In this document: one piece after another, positions 52,594 through 61,170 of the stretch
Layout of the letters: each line of letters starts with the position of its first letter
How positions within the stretch are numbered: the stretch's first letter is position 1
NCBI RefSeq assembly: GCF_004000925.1
Contig: NZ_BIME01000002.1
Span: forward strand, 248,001 to 312,000
Direction: 5' to 3'
Length of the DNA stretch: 64,000 nt
Origin: Paenibacillus illinoisensis NBRC 15959
Lineage (GTDB): Bacteria; Bacillota; Bacilli; Paenibacillales; Paenibacillaceae
The notes under the pieces: generated by a model
The model's input: only the letters and a program-made list of their open reading frames with translations
Told to the model about the DNA's origin: nothing
Database searches by the model: none
Program-made: the position numbers and the translations under genes

Positions 52594-54057
52594 GTGCGGA
52601 TAAGCACATGGAACAAGCAGGGCTGGATCATCATGGGCATGGTCTGCCTCCTGTGGTTCAGCCAGGAGGCAGCACCCGTGAGTGCAGATGGCAAGCAGGA
52701 TGCTTACCAATATTCCTACTGGGGCGATTCCGTTCCGGCTCCTGCAGCATACGAGGCCACGTCCATCATTACGGGAAAAAAAGTGAACGCTGGTGCATTC
52801 AAAGAACCAAGTGACATGCATGTCACAGCGGATCAGCGAGTGTTCGTACTGGATTCCGGCAATGGTCGCATTGTGGAAATGGATCGTAATTTGAAGCTGG
52901 TCCGGACGATTGATTCCTTTGAACGTGAGGGAAAGAAGGAGCAATTCAATAATCCACAAGGGCTGTATGTAAGTGAAAAAGGGGATCTTCTCATTGCGGA
53001 TACCGACAATCAACGGGTCGTTCATCTGAATGAACAAGGCCAATTGGTCAAGGTTGTGGCTGAACCGAAATCGGATCTGTTACAAGCGGATTTTCAATTC
53101 AAACCCGTTCGGGTTGTCATGGATAAAGGAGACCGTATTTACGTCATGGCAGCGGGTGTATTTGACGGATACATGGAGTTTAGTGCCGACGGTACATTTT
53201 CCTCCTTTATCGGAGCGAACAGGGTTCAAGTTGACCCGGTAGAGTATTTGTGGAAACGGTTTGCCACGCGCGAGCAGCGCAGTCAGATGGTCATGTTCAC
53301 ACCGACGGAATTCACCAACCTGGATATGGATGAAGAGGGATTCATCTATGCCACAAGCGGTGACCGCGGCAAAGATCCAATCAAGAAGCTGAATGCCCAG
53401 GGGACCGATATCTTGCGCAGACAAGGCTATCATTACCCACAAGGTGATCTGATGTACACGAATGAAGCAGGGCCATCGCGCCTGATTGATGTAGACGTGG
53501 GAGATAGTGACATGTATTCGGTGCTTGACTCCAGCAGAGGGAGAATATTCACCTATAACGGGGATGGGTACCTGCTCCATATTTTTGGGGGGATAGGCAA
53601 TCGGTTGGGACAGTTTAACACACCAGTTGCACTGGAACGTGCAGGAGACCGAATGCTTGTGCTGGATAAGGCGCTCGGTGAGATTACGGTATTCGAGATC
53701 ACGGAATACGGGCGCACGCTGCACGAAGCGGTGCGCAGTTATTACAACGGGGATGAAGATCAATCCTCGGTGCTGTTCGCCAAGGCCGCCGAGATGAATG
53801 CGAACCTGGAGTATGCCTATGCGGGTATTGGCAAGTCGCTGCTTCGCCAGAAGGATTATGCCGAATCTGCGCAATATTTCAAACGGAGCATGGAGCGGCA
53901 GGGTTACTCCAAAGCTTTTCTCTTGTTCCGCAAGGAGCTGATGCGCGAGCATTTTTCTTGGATGATGTCCGGTCTATTCCTTGCTGTTGCTGCGTTTGTT
54001 ACCGTCGTCATCGTTCGCAGGCAGAAAAGGAGGACAACAAATGCAAGCGCCAAGTAA
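52594..54057 (+). CDS. NHL-repeat and TPR-like exported protein with C-terminal membrane anchor
   Basis: A 487-residue protein that starts at GTG 52594 after AAAGGAGG. A signal peptide ends near residue 31 (PVSA-DG). Residues about 60-370 carry NHL beta-propeller blades (DMHVTADQRVFVLDSGNGRI, FNNPQGLYVSEKGDLLIADT, then RVVHLNEQG). Residues about 380-440 form a TPR-like helical pair (FAKAAEMNANLEYAYAGIGK, QKDYAESAQYFKRSMERQ). A transmembrane helix at about 452-472 and a basic tail anchor it. It has no enzymatic motif. NHL propellers often bind proteins or glycans, so a scaffold for the transporter is possible (inference). Confidence 0.85.
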   Translation: MRISTWNKQGWIIMGMVCLLWFSQEAAPVSADGKQDAYQYSYWGDSVPAPAAYEATSIITGKKVNAGAFKEPSDMHVTADQRVFVLDSGNGRIVEMDRNLKLVRTIDSFEREGKKEQFNNPQGLYVSEKGDLLIADTDNQRVVHLNEQGQLVKVVAEPKSDLLQADFQFKPVRVVMDKGDRIYVMAAGVFDGYMEFSADGTFSSFIGANRVQVDPVEYLWKRFATREQRSQMVMFTPTEFTNLDMDEEGFIYATSGDRGKDPIKKLNAQGTDILRRQGYHYPQGDLMYTNEAGPSRLIDVDVGDSDMYSVLDSSRGRIFTYNGDGYLLHIFGGIGNRLGQFNTPVALERAGDRMLVLDKALGEITVFEITEYGRTLHEAVRSYYNGDEDQSSVLFAKAAEMNANLEYAYAGIGKSLLRQKDYAESAQYFKRSMERQGYSKAFLLFRKELMREHFSWMMSGLFLAVAAFVTVVIVRRQKRRTTNASAK

Positions 54058-54676
54058 GCAGCTTTACCAGTATCCGATGCACCTCATCTTTCACCCGTTT
54101 GATGGGTACTGGGAACTGAAATATGAACGTAATCAACGAACGACATTGCTGATTGCCTGTATGATTATGCTGCTGCTGACAGTTACCAAGATTTTGCATG
54201 CCCAGTACAGCGGATTTCTCATTAATTTTAACAATCCCAAGTATCTGAACAGCCTGCTTGAAGTATTGTATGTCATGATCCCGGTACTGTTCTGGTGTGT
54301 GGCCAACTGGTCGTTAACGACCCTGATGGATGGAGAAGGCAAGTTTTCGGAGATTTTCATGTCGACGTGTTTTGCACTGGTGCCGCTGCTCCTGATTCAT
54401 TTCCCGTGGATCTGGCTGAGTCTGGTCATTTCCGCGCAGGAGACAGCCTTTTATTATTTCTCCAATGCACTTACTGTGGCTTGGACGGTGTATCTGTTAT
54501 TCGTGGGCAACATGACCGTTCATCAGTACACACCGGCTAAGACAGTGCTTACGATGCTGCTTACCCTCGTAGCCATGGCTTTTATGGCTTTTCTGTGCTT
54601 GCTTTTCTTCAGTCTTGTGCAGCAGATCGTATCGTTTGTCGTAACCATCTATCAAGAAATCGTGCTTCGGGGCTAA
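54041..54676 (+). CDS. Yip1-family-like polytopic membrane protein
   Basis: A 211-residue membrane protein. ATG 54041 follows AAAAGGAGGAC, and the gene overlaps the end of the NHL-protein gene by 17 bp; an earlier in-frame ATG at 53981 lies deeper in that gene. It begins with a YPMHLIFHPFDGYWELKYER segment and has five predicted helices. This matches the bacterial Yip1 domain pattern (a basic N-terminal helix, then FWCVANWSLTTLMDGEGKFS between helices). Yip1 proteins have no assigned biochemical activity in bacteria. Its coupling to the NHL protein suggests that the two act as one membrane unit. Confidence 0.8.
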   Translation: MQAPSKQLYQYPMHLIFHPFDGYWELKYERNQRTTLLIACMIMLLLTVTKILHAQYSGFLINFNNPKYLNSLLEVLYVMIPVLFWCVANWSLTTLMDGEGKFSEIFMSTCFALVPLLLIHFPWIWLSLVISAQETAFYYFSNALTVAWTVYLLFVGNMTVHQYTPAKTVLTMLLTLVAMAFMAFLCLLFFSLVQQIVSFVVTIYQEIVLRG

Positions 54677-54692
54677 GGAAGGAGGACATCCA

Positions 54693-57275
54693 GTGAAATA
54701 TGCTGTAGCAAAAAAAATAACCGGAATGCTGCTGATTGGCAGTCTGCTTCTAAGTGGCTGCCAGTTCTCGCTATCACCGCAAGCTCGTGAGGCAGCAGCA
54801 GCTGTAGATCAGGCCGATCTTCCCTCCCTGCCTCCCGGAGAACAACTGAAATCTTCTTTCAGCAATCCTCGCCTGCAAGGCATGATTGGTATTGCCCGGA
54901 ATGAAGCCTTGCAGCTGTTTATCGATGAAAAGACGGCAGAGATTGCTGTCCTGGACAGAAAGAGCGGACAGATCTGGCGCAGCAATCCGGCAGATCGAGA
55001 GCAGGACGGGATTGCGGCCGGGATTAACAAAGATCTTCTGTCATCCCAGGCCAGACTTAGCTTTTTCAACAGCCAGGGTCAGAGCAGTACGGTGAACTCT
55101 TATACGGATAGCATCGGTCACAAGCAGGTTAGCTATGAGGCTATGCCAAGCGGGGTCCGGGTTCACTATCAGTTCGGGAGCACCGAGCGCTCCATTGAAG
55201 ATTTGCCGGTCAAAATCAGCAAGGAACGATTTGAGCAAAAGTTGTTAGCACAGCTCGACAAGGCAGGAGAACGCGCCTTGAAGATCGGGTATACCGAAGA
55301 TAAAGATGAGGGTGTCTATGTTCGAATTGACAAGGCCCTGCAGGGACTCCAGTTGTCCCGTGCCCTGAAGGCATTTGACACGGCTGGTTATACGGAAGAA
55401 GACCTGGCACAGGATCATGCCGAACACGGGATTGATCAGGAGCGCAGTGGACCGCGGCTCTTCATGATGACTTTGGAATATGAATTGGATGGAGAGAATC
55501 TGCTGGTGCGTGTTCCAGCATCCGGCATTCATTTTCCGGAAGAATATCCGATCAACACCATTTCCGTACTGGAATATTTCGGAGCCGGAGGGATGAATGA
55601 AGAGGGGGCGATATTTGTACCGGACGGCTCGGGAGCACTGATCCATTTTAACAATGGCAAGCTCCAATATCCAGGGTATCAACAAGATATTTATGGCCCG
55701 GATTTGACGATGAAGCTGCGGGAAGCCGGATCGGCGGAAGCCAAAGCCCGGTTTCCAGTCTTTGGTCTAATTCGCAAAGAGGGAGCTTTCCTTGGCATTA
55801 TCGAGGAAGGGGACGCTGTGGCAGTGGTGAATGCGGATATCAGCGGCAAGCTGAACAGCTATAACAACGTATATCCAAGCTTCTATGTTATGAATAAAAG
55901 CGATGTAACGCTTCAGGCAAGTGACATGGTGCGAACACTTCCCAAATTCCAGAAAAAACCGACAGCGTCAGACTTTGTTGTCCGTTACGCCTTTGTCGGC
56001 GGGGAGAAGGCTTCCTATTCAGGGCTGGCCGAACTCTATCGGAATTACCTGTTACATACCGGCGGACTGCCCGAGCAGCAAGCGGGTAAAGAACAGGCCG
56101 GCATTCCATTTTATCTGAAATTGTTCGGCGGGATGACAACCAGGCAGCATATGCTGGGGATTCCTTATGATTCGACAGAGGCGCTTACGACCTTTGAGGA
56201 AGCCAAGCAGATTCTGTCCACGCTGACGGAGAAAAATGTATCCAACATTCAGGTTCGCTACGCCGGATGGTTCAATGATGGACTGCACCATCGGCTGCCG
56301 GATTCCATTTCGGTGGACGGAGCCATTGGCGGCAAGAAAGGTATGCGTGACTTTAGTGATTACGCACGGGAAGCGGGTATCGGATTTTATCCGGATATAG
56401 CTCTGCTGAATGTGCAGTCGAAGAAAGGATTCAAACCGAATAAAGAGGCTTCACGAACGTTAACCCAGGAACCGGCTGTTGTGTATCCGATGAATCAAGC
56501 CTTACAGCGCCGTGACCGGGAAAGGTCACCATCCTATGTACTTTCGCCCAACAAGCTGGATCAGGTTACAACAGAGATGCTGGATGAGATGAAGTCTATT
56601 TCAAAAGAAGAGCAAGCGCAATCACTGAGCCTGAAGGATCTGGCTGAACAGCTGAACAGCGACATGAATCCCAAGAAGCAGCTGGATCGAACGGAAGCGT
56701 TGGGCGTGGTCACCAAAGCCCTCGAACAGATCAAACAGCAGGCAGGCTCCGTTGTGGTCGAAGGTGGAAATGGCTACGCGCTGCCGTATGTTACCGGACT
56801 GACGGATGCTCCAATGAGCAGCAGCCAGTTCAAACTGGAGGATGAGGAAATTCCATTTTTCCAATTGGTGGTTCATGGAAATATTAGTTACACGGGATCT
56901 CCATACAATCTTTCGACGTATACGAACCCGAGACAATATGTGCTGAAGCTGATCGAATACGGTGCAAGTCCGTACTTTGCCTGGTTTAATGCGCCTAATC
57001 ATGTAGTCAAACAGACCGATTATGACGATCTGTACGCGGCAAATTACAAGCAGTGGGTAGATCTGGCTGCCGAGATGTACAACGAGGTCAATCAGACCAA
57101 CCTTCCATTTGCCGGGCGTTCCATGACGTCGCATGAAGCATTGGCGGAAGGTGTGTACCGAACAACCTATGATGGCGGTGGCTTCGTGATCGTGAATTAT
57201 AATGATTTTCCTGTAGAGGTTGAGGGCCAATCCGTGGAAGCCCAAGGTTATGTGACTGGTGGTGAGCAGCTCTGA
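54693..57275 (+). CDS. Large lipoprotein of the DUF5696 type
   Basis: An 860-residue lipoprotein that starts at GTG 54693 after AAGGAGGACATCC. The lipobox is LLSGC with lipidated Cys23. The first 450 residues are beta-rich (RNEALQLFIDEKTAEIAVLD, VHYQFGSTERSIEDLPVKIS). The remainder (about 460-800) looks like a TIM barrel: FYLKLFGGMTTRQHMLGIP, VSNIQVRYAGWFNDGLHHRL, YAREAGIGFYPDIALLNVQ and FFQLVVHGNISYTGSPYNLS. This resembles the architecture of GH101/GH129-like glycosidases, so an undescribed surface glycosidase is possible. The family name is from memory of Paenibacillus annotations and could not be searched. The next gene overlaps its stop. Confidence 0.75.
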   Translation: MKYAVAKKITGMLLIGSLLLSGCQFSLSPQAREAAAAVDQADLPSLPPGEQLKSSFSNPRLQGMIGIARNEALQLFIDEKTAEIAVLDRKSGQIWRSNPADREQDGIAAGINKDLLSSQARLSFFNSQGQSSTVNSYTDSIGHKQVSYEAMPSGVRVHYQFGSTERSIEDLPVKISKERFEQKLLAQLDKAGERALKIGYTEDKDEGVYVRIDKALQGLQLSRALKAFDTAGYTEEDLAQDHAEHGIDQERSGPRLFMMTLEYELDGENLLVRVPASGIHFPEEYPINTISVLEYFGAGGMNEEGAIFVPDGSGALIHFNNGKLQYPGYQQDIYGPDLTMKLREAGSAEAKARFPVFGLIRKEGAFLGIIEEGDAVAVVNADISGKLNSYNNVYPSFYVMNKSDVTLQASDMVRTLPKFQKKPTASDFVVRYAFVGGEKASYSGLAELYRNYLLHTGGLPEQQAGKEQAGIPFYLKLFGGMTTRQHMLGIPYDSTEALTTFEEAKQILSTLTEKNVSNIQVRYAGWFNDGLHHRLPDSISVDGAIGGKKGMRDFSDYAREAGIGFYPDIALLNVQSKKGFKPNKEASRTLTQEPAVVYPMNQALQRRDRERSPSYVLSPNKLDQVTTEMLDEMKSISKEEQAQSLSLKDLAEQLNSDMNPKKQLDRTEALGVVTKALEQIKQQAGSVVVEGGNGYALPYVTGLTDAPMSSSQFKLEDEEIPFFQLVVHGNISYTGSPYNLSTYTNPRQYVLKLIEYGASPYFAWFNAPNHVVKQTDYDDLYAANYKQWVDLAAEMYNEVNQTNLPFAGRSMTSHEALAEGVYRTTYDGGGFVIVNYNDFPVEVEGQSVEAQGYVTGGEQL

Positions 57276-58174
57276 AGACACTCCTGAAATGGAAATCGGG
57301 AAGTCGTACGTACGCTCAGCAGAAAGCCATGTGGGGCGTCATCTACGTGCTTCCATGGCTGGTTGGATTTGTATTATTTTTCTTCATCCCGCTGCTCGCG
57401 TCGCTGCGTTACAGCATGAGCACGATTCAGGCCAATGCGGAAGGTATTGCCATTCAATTCACCGGGGTTGCCAATTATATTCAGGCACTCACCGTCAATA
57501 CCAGTTTTAACCGAGCGTTGATCGAGTCGATTACCGATGTGCTTGTCAATGTGCCTCTTATTGTCATATTTAGCCTGTTTCTCGCCGTCATCCTGAACCA
57601 GAAGTTCAGAGGCCGGGCAGTGGCACGTTCCATATTCTTCTTGCCCGTTATTTTGGCATCCGGTGTCATCATGTCACTGGAGAGCACCAGCTTGATTGAT
57701 GCTGTTAACCAGAACAGTACTGGAGGAAGCGCACTAGGTACATTTGAGCTCGAAAATCTGATGTTGGATGCCGGGGTGAGCGAATGGATCGTGACGTATC
57801 TGAGCAGTGCCGTGGATCGGATCTATCAGATTGTCAGCCAGTCGGGCGTGCAGATTTTGATCTTTTTGGCTGGCATTCAGACCATTTCGCCTCAGCTCTA
57901 TGAGGCATCCAAAATGGAAGGTGCTACCGGGTACGAAGCATTTTGGAAGATTACATTCCCGATGGTCAGTCCGCTGATCTTTGTCAATGCGATCTACACC
58001 ATTATCGACTCGTTTGCCAATAACGCCATGACTGAACTGATCCGGGATACCGGATTTGTGAAATTTGACTTTGGCCTCAGCTCAGCGATGGCATGGGTGT
58101 ATTTTCTGGCGATTGCCATCATTCTCGTGATTGTATCCATAATTTTCTCGAAACGAGTCTTCTATCAAGATTAG
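57272..58174 (+). CDS. ABC transporter permease, MalF/UgpA type (second pair), probable CTG start
   Basis: A permease of 300 residues if read from CTG 57272. No ATG, GTG or TTG is available between the in-frame stop at 57263 and ATG 57329, and that ATG falls directly at the first transmembrane helix (MWGVIYVLPWLVGFVLFFF). From CTG the product begins MKTLLKWKSGSRTYAQQKAM, a basic cytoplasmic leader typical of the family. The CTG overlaps the preceding stop as CTGA, and GGTGGTGAG lies upstream. The EAA loop is YEASKMEGATGYEAFWKITF. It forms a second permease pair with the gene at 58192. Confidence 0.85.
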   Translation: MKTLLKWKSGSRTYAQQKAMWGVIYVLPWLVGFVLFFFIPLLASLRYSMSTIQANAEGIAIQFTGVANYIQALTVNTSFNRALIESITDVLVNVPLIVIFSLFLAVILNQKFRGRAVARSIFFLPVILASGVIMSLESTSLIDAVNQNSTGGSALGTFELENLMLDAGVSEWIVTYLSSAVDRIYQIVSQSGVQILIFLAGIQTISPQLYEASKMEGATGYEAFWKITFPMVSPLIFVNAIYTIIDSFANNAMTELIRDTGFVKFDFGLSSAMAWVYFLAIAIILVIVSIIFSKRVFYQD

Positions 58175-58191
58175 AAAGGAGGACGTTCAGC

Positions 58192-59136
58192 GTGACGACT
58201 TCTCGATTATTATCGCTGGAACACTGGAAAGGCTGGCTCTGGTCTGTGATTCGGTTCGTACTGATTACTGGACTTTCCTTTGTTATCCTCTTTCCAATAT
58301 TTCAGAAAATCTCAACGTCCATCAAAGATAAGGGTGACCTGTATTCCGCAGTGGTAGTATGGATTCCCCAGAATTTCTCGATCGATAACTTTCAGCAGGC
58401 TATCCGGGTTATGGATTACTGGGCGACGCTGTTCAATACCTTCGCGCTGTCAGCGACAACAACACTGTTAACGACTGCGTCCTGTGCCCTTGCAGGGTAT
58501 GGTTTCGCCCGGTTGAAGTTCAAGGGGAGCAATTTGCTGTTCGCAGGGGTGATTCTCACGATTCTCGTTCCACCCACGACGATTTTGATTCCGGTGTATC
58601 TGAATCTGAAAAGCTTCGACCTGATGGGCTTGATGACACTGATTACCGGCAAACCGGTGAACCTGCTGAATACCTACTGGCCGTTCATTCTAACCGCCAT
58701 TACGGCCAATTCGCTTAAAGCCGGGTTGTATATTTTCATCTTTCGTCAGTTCTTCCGCGGCATTCCGAAGGAAGTGGAAGAGGCTGCATATGTGGACGGG
58801 GCAGGCATTGGGCGGACCTTTACCCGAATTATGCTCCCGAATGCAATTCCATCCATGGTGACCGTGATGCTGTTTTCCTTTGTATGGCAGTGGAATGATA
58901 GCTTCTACACGACCACGTATCTGACTTCAAGTAAGGTCATGTCAACCCAACTGTCTTCGCTTCCGTATAATCTGGCCCAACAAGTAAGTGATGGAGCCTC
59001 CAAGGCGGATCCTTTTTATCTAAGCATGATTCAGGATACGGGAATATTGCTCGCCATTCTGCCTTTGATTGTCATCTATCTCTTCGTGCAGCGCTATTTC
59101 GTGGAGAGTGTAGAACGTACAGGAATCGTTGGCTAA
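58192..59136 (+). CDS. ABC transporter permease, MalG/UgpE type (second pair)
   Basis: A 314-residue permease that starts at GTG 58192 after AAAGGAGG; a longer frame from 58093 lies inside the preceding gene. Six helices are predicted, with EAA loop EEAAYVDGAGIGRTFTRIML and the tail QRYFVESVERTGIVG. It is the last clear gene of the operon. The two permease pairs of the operon may serve the two different binding proteins, or one pair may work with the DUF5696-type and NHL proteins. Confidence 0.9.
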   Translation: MTTSRLLSLEHWKGWLWSVIRFVLITGLSFVILFPIFQKISTSIKDKGDLYSAVVVWIPQNFSIDNFQQAIRVMDYWATLFNTFALSATTTLLTTASCALAGYGFARLKFKGSNLLFAGVILTILVPPTTILIPVYLNLKSFDLMGLMTLITGKPVNLLNTYWPFILTAITANSLKAGLYIFIFRQFFRGIPKEVEEAAYVDGAGIGRTFTRIMLPNAIPSMVTVMLFSFVWQWNDSFYTTTYLTSSKVMSTQLSSLPYNLAQQVSDGASKADPFYLSMIQDTGILLAILPLIVIYLFVQRYFVESVERTGIVG

Positions 59137-59170
59137 AACGGTAGGCTTAACCGTGAAGAAAGATCCGAAA

Positions 59171-59187
59171 CAGATCGATACGATCTG
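59171..59187. repeat. Short perfect inverted repeat
   Basis: CAGATCG-ATA-CGATCTG forms 7-bp arms just downstream of the second permease pair and just before a strong purine-rich ribosome binding site. Without a T run it is not a terminator; it could be a weak regulatory site or an RNA processing site. Confidence 0.35.
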
Positions 59188-59205
59188 AAGAGAGGAGGAG
59201 GAGTC

Positions 59206-59259
59206 TTGCGCCTGAACGTATGGAACGGGTTGCGGAAGCGTGCGCCAACTGAAGCTTAG
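59206..59259 (+). CDS. 17-codon mini reading frame with strong ribosome binding site
   Basis: TTG 59206 follows AGAGGAGGAGGAG at ideal spacing and is read for 17 codons to TAG (MRLNVWNGLRKRAPTEA). The purine-rich site is the strongest in its surroundings. It may be the remaining start of a longer gene lost by deletion, or a leader peptide of the GH5-RICIN gene 76 bp further on. The basic composition matches no leader I recognise. It could also be chance. Confidence 0.3.
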   Translation: MRLNVWNGLRKRAPTEA

Positions 59260-59335
59260 TCTACTCGTAGATTTTGCTGCAATCATCGGATATTGCATTG
59301 AGGAAAAGCAATCGATCATGACAGGAGGATATAAA

Positions 59336-61042
59336 GTGAAAAAGATGTGGATGTCTTGTAAACTTTTACTCGTTTTGGCTTTACTGATTACGATTGCTCC
59401 ATGGGGAGGAAGCCGCGCAGAGGCGTGGGTTGGCATGCCTATGGGCAAGCTTCACGTAAGTGGCAAGAATCTGGTGAACAGCAACAATCAGCCTGTGCTT
59501 CTGAACGGTTGGCATCAACCTTCAGGTGCCTACTGGACGTATCAGAACAGCAATTATTATCTTAATCTTCACGGCAACAATCGTCATGCGGCTACCCTGG
59601 CTTACCTGAAAGACATTACCGATACATTTGCGGACACAAGTCCGAAATACGGCAGCAATCATGGATGGAACATGAATCAGGTACGTCTGTTCATTGATCG
59701 TGAGGACATGGGTGATGTGGCGGCGGGTACATATAATTTTGCCGGTGTGCAGACCGTTACGCAGAACGTCATTATCCCATACATTCAATATGCCAAAACC
59801 AAAGGTGTGTATGTAGTCCTGGGACTCGACTTTACGTTGAAGGATGACCAGGCAACTACCGCTTCCAACCTGCAGAAATTTAATCAAATCTGGGGATATC
59901 TTGCATCTCGCCCCGAGATTAAAAGTGCCGATAACGTTCACTTTGAGCTCATTAACGAGCCAGTGAAATCGTATGCGAATGGACATTGGGGCGGATACAA
60001 CGGGGAGAATGATTTTGTGGATCACTGGAATGATCTGCGCAATTTCCAGAACTCCATCATCTCCACGATTCGTAACCAGGGTGCCGATAACGTAATCTGG
60101 GCTGCAGGTTTGGGGTATAACCAGTTCTACAGTCTGACGGCAAGCCATCCATTGACGGATCCCCTGAACAACTACGGATATGCGGTTCACTGGTATCCGG
60201 GTTACGGCGCGTACGATAACTTCTCCATATTGCAAGATCAGTGGAATACCAATGTGAAAGCAGCTGCAGACAAGTATCCGATCAATATCACGGAAGTAAC
60301 CTGGTTTAAAAACAAGCCTGGTGATTCGGCCTATTGGAACCTGTTTAATGGCAGCAACGAAGGTTTCGGTACCAATACCAAAACCATCTTCAACGCGGCT
60401 GGAAACGTTAGTATTGCGGCTCACATGAACGGCTTCATTCTTGAGCCGGGGCAGCGCAGCTCTTTTGCCGATCCAACGGCTGGACTGAAATGGGATGGCG
60501 ATGCTTCACGAAGTGCCATGGGACGATTCCTGTTCAACTGGTACCATGAACGTGCTCAATCGTATCCAGGTAGTGGAAATGGTGGTGGACCCACAACCGG
60601 GCTAGTGTCAGGTGCAACCTACAAAATTGTGGCCAAACATTCCAATAAGGTCATTGACGTTCCTGGGGGGCAAAATCAAAACAATCTTCAGCTTCAGCAA
60701 TGGAGCGATCTGGGCGGCAATCCTCAGAAGTGGGTTCTGACCTCCATCGGCGGTGGCAGCTATACACTAACCAGCGTGAACTCACCGGACAAAGTGATTG
60801 ATATTCGCAACGGTACTCTCACGAACGGTGAAGCGGTTCAGCTCATGAGCAATCTGAACACGACCGCACAGCATTTCAAAGTCAACGATCTGGGGAATGG
60901 ATATTGGAGTATCATTAACGTGAACAGCAACAAAGCGATTGAAGTGGAAAACGCTTCCACATCCGATGGCGCCAAGTTGCAGCAGAATACGTACACGGGT
61001 GCAACGAATCAACAATGGAAATTTATCGCGGTTAGCAATTAA
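59336..61042 (+). CDS. Secreted glycoside hydrolase family 5 enzyme with RICIN-type binding module
   Basis: A 568-residue exported enzyme. GTG 59336 follows AGGAGGATATAAA; a longer frame from 59240 lacks such a site. The signal peptide ends near residue 30 (SRAEA-W). The GH5 barrel spans about 35-410, with acid/base Glu208 (FELINEPV) and nucleophile Glu320 (NITEVTWF). A Gly/Pro linker near 412-422 leads to a ricin-type beta-trefoil (CBM13 group) at 424-568, with three QW-type repeats ending NPQKW, TAQHF and NQQWKF. The N-terminal motif (LLNGWHQPSGAYW) is unlike classic cellulases, so the substrate within hemicellulose is uncertain. Confidence 0.88.
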   Translation: MKKMWMSCKLLLVLALLITIAPWGGSRAEAWVGMPMGKLHVSGKNLVNSNNQPVLLNGWHQPSGAYWTYQNSNYYLNLHGNNRHAATLAYLKDITDTFADTSPKYGSNHGWNMNQVRLFIDREDMGDVAAGTYNFAGVQTVTQNVIIPYIQYAKTKGVYVVLGLDFTLKDDQATTASNLQKFNQIWGYLASRPEIKSADNVHFELINEPVKSYANGHWGGYNGENDFVDHWNDLRNFQNSIISTIRNQGADNVIWAAGLGYNQFYSLTASHPLTDPLNNYGYAVHWYPGYGAYDNFSILQDQWNTNVKAAADKYPINITEVTWFKNKPGDSAYWNLFNGSNEGFGTNTKTIFNAAGNVSIAAHMNGFILEPGQRSSFADPTAGLKWDGDASRSAMGRFLFNWYHERAQSYPGSGNGGGPTTGLVSGATYKIVAKHSNKVIDVPGGQNQNNLQLQQWSDLGGNPQKWVLTSIGGGSYTLTSVNSPDKVIDIRNGTLTNGEAVQLMSNLNTTAQHFKVNDLGNGYWSIINVNSNKAIEVENASTSDGAKLQQNTYTGATNQQWKFIAVSN

Positions 61043-61053
61043 CATTATTGCAC

Positions 61054-61094
61054 AAGAGGACCTCCACGGCTGTTATTGCCGGAAAGGTCCTCTT
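61054..61094. terminator. Terminator between GH5-RICIN and GH8 genes
   Basis: AAGAGGACCT pairs exactly with AGGTCCTCTT around a loop with a partial inner stem. It lies between the convergent genes, so it may serve both, although the T run is short. Confidence 0.75.
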
Positions 61095-61170
61095 TACGTT
61101 GAGATTTCAGTCTGTGCGATGCGCTGTGATGCATATGAACTCGTTTGTTCGATGACTCATTGTAGAGTGA

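Noticed and set aside
57329-58174. ATG 57329 as the start of the second-pair permease
   Set aside because: It would begin at the first transmembrane helix, lacks a ribosome binding site at proper distance and drops a basic leader that is in frame upstream.
59522-60424. A 300-codon minus-strand open frame inside the GH5-RICIN gene
   Set aside because: The plus-strand frame has a signal peptide, catalytic residues and a binding module; the antisense frame is a by-product of codon usage.
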